Below are positions 31,596-34,811 of a DNA stretch of 34,811 nt, piece by piece (position 1 is the first letter of the stretch; every line of letters begins with the position of its first letter). The DNA is from Marinomonas spartinae (GTDB lineage: Bacteria > Pseudomonadota > Gammaproteobacteria > Pseudomonadales > Marinomonadaceae), in assembly GCF_016461715.1 (NCBI RefSeq), contig NZ_JAEMUI010000034.1:1-34811 (forward strand), in the 5' to 3' direction. A program made the translations under genes and the position numbers. Under the pieces are notes generated by a model, which worked only from the letters and a program-made list of their open reading frames with translations, did not search any database and was not told the origin of the DNA.

Positions 31596-34481
31596 TTATA
31601 TTTGGATATAGTGTTGTTGAAAGCTTTCTGGGTCGAGTGGTTTGCTAAAGTAGTAGCCTTGCATGGCATCGCAGCCCAAGCCCTTTAATAGGTTGAATTC
31701 GATACTGCTTTCTATTCCTTCACCAACGACTTTTAAGTTCAGTTTCTGGCACAGCTGGATGATGCTTTCGACCATGGTAAACAAATTTTGATCCTGGCTC
31801 ATGGTGGAAATAAATGACTTATCTATTTTTACTTCATCAATAGGTAGCTTCCACAGTGAATTGAGAGAAGAATAGCCGGTCCCAAAATCATCAAGTGAAA
31901 TGGTAATGCCTTGTTTTTGTAGCCGAGCGAGAGTCTCGATGGAGACCGTATAGTTTTTCATAAAAACCGATTCGGTAATTTCGAGGCAAATCCATTTTTT
32001 ATCAATCTTGTGCTGTTCTAAAATAGCGAATAAGTCATCTTCAAATGCCAACTCAGCTAATTGAGTCGGGCTGATGTTGATGGATAAAGGGCCGCCTAAA
32101 TCAAAATTAGGATTGATGGTGCGCCAATGGGCAAGATCGGAACAGGCTTTATCAATGATATTCAGTCCCAAAGCATAGATAAGATTATTTTTTTCCGCCA
32201 AGGTAATAAAGACTTCCGGACTGATAAAACCGAATGTTGGGTGATTCCAGCGGGCTAGGGCTTCCGCCCCTTTTAGCTGTTTGTTGGCCCCGACTTTTAC
32301 TTGATAGTAAAGCGTTATATCGCCGTTAGCCGTATGTTCACGAAGGTCCATCGTAAGAATAGTACGTTTATTAAACGAATCTTGATCTTTACTATTAAAA
32401 ATGTGATGGCGTTTTTTTCCCGCATTCTTTGCCGCATACATGGCGATGTCTGCACGTTTGAGGGTTTCATTAAAATCAATATGTTCCGTACTTTGGGTCA
32501 CAATACCGATGCTGGACGTGATGACTAACGTATGAGCGTTATCAAGAACGGGTTCACCTATTCGAGAGGCAACTTTATCAGCCAGCTTATGGATAAGGTC
32601 CAGTGCAGGCTGTGCTTTGTGGGTGAAAAGGATAATGAATTCATCACCACTTAGTCGCACCACGAGATCACTTGGTCTGACACAAGCATTGAGCCTTTGT
32701 GAAATACTAATCAGTAGTTTGTCGCCAGTTTCATGTCCCATAAAATCGTTAACGTCTTTGAAGTTATCGAGATCGATGAAGAAGAAAGACACGAATGATA
32801 TATCACTATCTGGATCAAGGTTCTCGATAAACGATTTTAAGTAAGAACGATTAGCAAGGCCTGTCAGGGTATCGTAATAAGCGCCTTTTTCGAGTTTATT
32901 CATCAGTAGTTGAGTGCGTTTTAGGCTGATAAACTCTTTGCTCTCATTAAAAAAGCATTGTAAAAATTTAGTGTCACGGGGCTCCCACTCTTTGCTTTGT
33001 CCCTCGACTTGCTGACGCCATAACGCAAAAGAGCTTCTTGGCTCGAGGTGGCGCTTGTTGTCCTTTATGACAATATCCACGGTACCAGGTGCGCCTCCCC
33101 ATTGGATGGTTTTTGATACTTCCTTTCGCCCGATAAACACATAAAAATCTATAGGACTTTGCGTTCGCATAATAGATAGACCATACATGTCTTCTAACCC
33201 AGGGATGGCACCAATATCGCTATGCAATTGGCTCGACTCATAATGCAGAGTGTCCCTGTCTGCGAATATCTGAGCCAACGCATCGGATGTCGCTTGCTCT
33301 AAAATAGAGAAGGTATGTTGCTTTAAGAGATAGCATTTTTTATCGTATATAATGCCAATAAAGTCATAGTGAATCACACTATTGACTTTTTCTAATATGG
33401 TTTCGAACAAACTATGAGACAGATCGGCTTTTTTGGCTTGAGAAAAAACCGCTTCAATATAAGACTGAGTATTCATCAAAAAAGTGAGCTCTTTTATATT
33501 GAAGGAAGGCGTCAAATAAGAGTTGATGATTTCACCAAATAGCTTGCTTGTGATACGAAGTTGCGTGATGACTCGTTGAGACGGCACTTTAGGCGCATTA
33601 TGATGAAACACGACCATTCCCCAGAGCTTTTCCCCTTCCATAATAGATAAGGATAACGAGGCTTTTACTCCCATGTTTTTTAAATAGCTGCGGTGCACGT
33701 TCGACATGCTGCGTAATGAGGAGGCGCTTTGATCTAATGGCTCACCGTTTGGGAGGATCGAAGGGACAAGTTTCGCGGGTGTTGCGAGAACATCCGCAAA
33801 GTAGCGAATAATATTAAGTTTATATAGCTCGCGTGCTTGTTTAGGAATATCTTCAGCTGGAAATCGTAAGCCTAAAAATTTGCTATATTCGTGTTCTGAT
33901 ACGGATTCAGCGACGACTTCGCCAGACCAATCAGGATGGAAACGGTACATCATAACCCGATCATACTGAGTATAACTTTGCAGCTGGTCGGTAATGGTTT
34001 GAAACAACTCTGCTTCATCGTGGACAACTTTTAACAATGCAACCATATCATCTAACTGGGAAACCAAAGTGCGGGAATTGATTGATTCCGGCGTTTTTGG
34101 CGTAAACTCTAAGCAAATCCAGCCGCGAGGAAGGTGAGCGATGCACTCCCATTGGGAGCCTTTAATTGTTTTGTCTTCTGTTAAAGGAAGGGCAACGGTA
34201 TATTTTGATGACAATGAGTTTAGTTTTTCTCTTTCCTGAAAAGTGAGCCATTTTAATAGATGGCTGCCTAATAACGCTCGATGATTGATTTTTGCATCAC
34301 TACTGTCCTTGAGAATACGGGAAATATTGTCAGAGTACTGAACGATTCGGTAGTCTTTTGGGTCGACAACAATTTGAAAACCATGTGGCTGAATGCTGCC
34401 AACAATTTGAATTTGTTCATTTGCACACTGCTCTGCTTCTTGTCTAGTGATTTGTCGTGTTTCGATAAGCTGTCTAGTCAT
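31596..34481 (-). CDS. Bacteriophytochrome fused to GGDEF and EAL domains
   Basis: This is a 961-residue red/far-red photoreceptor that should make and degrade cyclic di-GMP. Domains: PAS (about 20-120) with the expected biliverdin cysteine C19; GAF (about 145-310) with D211 in FPAEDIP and H263 in NVHRSYLKNMGV; PHY (about 325-510) with the tongue motif PRSSF at 481-485; GGDEF (about 535-695) with SGDEF at 611-615 and an inhibitory RxxD at R602-D605; and EAL (about 720-955) with E740 of the EAL motif, N802, E834, D864/D865, K885, E921 and Q941. The EAL site looks complete, and SGDEF is a variant known in active cyclases. Around the cysteine the usual EPIHIPG is changed to EQIQIVG. No heme oxygenase is in the window; biliverdin must come from elsewhere. 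Confidence 0.92.
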   Translation of the reverse strand: MTRQLIETRQITRQEAEQCANEQIQIVGSIQPHGFQIVVDPKDYRIVQYSDNISRILKDSSDAKINHRALLGSHLLKWLTFQEREKLNSLSSKYTVALPLTEDKTIKGSQWECIAHLPRGWICLEFTPKTPESINSRTLVSQLDDMVALLKVVHDEAELFQTITDQLQSYTQYDRVMMYRFHPDWSGEVVAESVSEHEYSKFLGLRFPAEDIPKQARELYKLNIIRYFADVLATPAKLVPSILPNGEPLDQSASSLRSMSNVHRSYLKNMGVKASLSLSIMEGEKLWGMVVFHHNAPKVPSQRVITQLRITSKLFGEIINSYLTPSFNIKELTFLMNTQSYIEAVFSQAKKADLSHSLFETILEKVNSVIHYDFIGIIYDKKCYLLKQHTFSILEQATSDALAQIFADRDTLHYESSQLHSDIGAIPGLEDMYGLSIMRTQSPIDFYVFIGRKEVSKTIQWGGAPGTVDIVIKDNKRHLEPRSSFALWRQQVEGQSKEWEPRDTKFLQCFFNESKEFISLKRTQLLMNKLEKGAYYDTLTGLANRSYLKSFIENLDPDSDISFVSFFFIDLDNFKDVNDFMGHETGDKLLISISQRLNACVRPSDLVVRLSGDEFIILFTHKAQPALDLIHKLADKVASRIGEPVLDNAHTLVITSSIGIVTQSTEHIDFNETLKRADIAMYAAKNAGKKRHHIFNSKDQDSFNKRTILTMDLREHTANGDITLYYQVKVGANKQLKGAEALARWNHPTFGFISPEVFITLAEKNNLIYALGLNIIDKACSDLAHWRTINPNFDLGGPLSINISPTQLAELAFEDDLFAILEQHKIDKKWICLEITESVFMKNYTVSIETLARLQKQGITISLDDFGTGYSSLNSLWKLPIDEVKIDKSFISTMSQDQNLFTMVESIIQLCQKLNLKVVGEGIESSIEFNLLKGLGCDAMQGYYFSKPLDPESFQQHYIQI

Positions 34482-34778
34482 TGTCTATCCGTGAAAAGTT
34501 GTGTTGAAAAAGAGACGCCGCAATCTCTCTTGTGATGTCAAGGTCATCATTGTTAAGCGTAGTCGCCGTCTATCAGAAAGAATCAGATATAAAGTAAAAA
34601 TGAGCAGAGATAAGGCATTATAAGGATGGCTATAAGTGACATTATTGATGAAGTCGCCATAAACGAATATGCGCCCCATTTGCCATCTTTTTATACTATT
34701 AACCAAGATAGTAGACTAAAAGAACGATAGAAGTCAGCGTCTTTTGTGTTTGATGCAGGGCCAAAAAAAGGTTTTTGT

Positions 34779-34811
34779 ATGTTATTTGAACAAAATGGTA
34801 TTGGATCGGAT
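34779..34811 (+). CDS. Start of a possible gene cut by the right edge
   Basis: An ATG with AAAGG seven bases before it opens a frame (MLFEQNGIGSD...) that runs to the end of the window. Eleven codons are too few for recognition. The 297 bp before it (34482-34778) hold the promoter of the phytochrome gene and no gene I can support. Confidence 0.3.
   Translation, partial: MLFEQNGIGSD

Noticed and set aside
34626..34730. 34-codon open frame before the right-edge gene.
   Set aside because: There is no properly spaced ribosome site and no recognisable features; it lies in the promoter area of the phytochrome gene.
1..34811. tRNA, rRNA, CRISPR, insertion sequence, prophage or secretion-system genes.
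   Set aside because: None was recognised when reading both strands; all complete genes are metabolic, transport, regulatory, outer-membrane or signalling genes.

Overview
The window looks like chromosome from a marine gammaproteobacterium. The moderate G+C, the gene content and the protein styles (fused TAXI-type TRAP permease, PehX-type exo-polygalacturonase, polyamine genes, csiD-lhgO) would fit Marinomonas or a relative in the Oceanospirillales. That assignment is an inference from gene types, not from a marker gene. I see no rRNA, tRNA, CRISPR array, insertion sequence or phage gene. Nearly all of the window is metabolic genes with their regulators.

Layout. (1) 259-4053: a forward operon of a HisC-like aminotransferase, a D-type FAD 2-hydroxyacid dehydrogenase and an L-type FMN 2-hydroxyacid dehydrogenase, preceded by two GTATATAC boxes of the HutC-type GntR pattern. 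(2) 4124-5916: a VOC protein and a divergent DadA-like FAD oxidoreductase. (3) 6051-12258: a reverse block of response regulator, histidine kinase, periplasmic binding protein, TAXI receptor and fused TRAP permease. This is a complete sense-and-import module, and the TAXI promoter carries a direct repeat with an 11-bp period. (4) 12510-16053: pyruvate:quinone oxidase PoxB, and a convergent secreted exo-polygalacturonosidase. (5) 16333-24038: a putative polyamine/amine block with a SpuC-like aminotransferase, an aldehyde dehydrogenase, two paralogous LuxR-type regulators, a gamma-glutamylamine synthetase and a class I amidotransferase. (6) 24184-26023: divergent nfsA-like nitroreductase and fpr. 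(7) 26180-28211: a small outer-membrane barrel and a YghU-type glutathione transferase, separated by an AT-rich gap. (8) 28298-31535: a CsiR/GlaR-like repressor divergent from csiD (glutarate 2-hydroxylase) and lhgO (L-2-hydroxyglutarate dehydrogenase), with a perfect 50-bp palindrome between them. (9) 31596-34481: a bacteriophytochrome fused to GGDEF and EAL domains.

How the parts may work together. Blocks 5 and 8 can be joined on paper: diamines such as cadaverine or putrescine are transaminated or glutamylated, then oxidised. The C5 branch yields glutarate, which CsiD and LhgO take to 2-oxoglutarate. Block 3 couples a two-component system to its own periplasmic binding protein and to a TRAP importer of unknown substrate.

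The most unusual DNA signal is the perfect 50-bp palindrome at 29125-29174. The most interesting gene sets are the stereo-complete hydroxyacid/aminotransferase operon and the binding protein-kinase-regulator-TRAP block. No entirely new protein system is evident: nearly every complete gene falls in a recognisable family. The exceptions are a doubtful 62-codon frame and a gene cut by the right edge.
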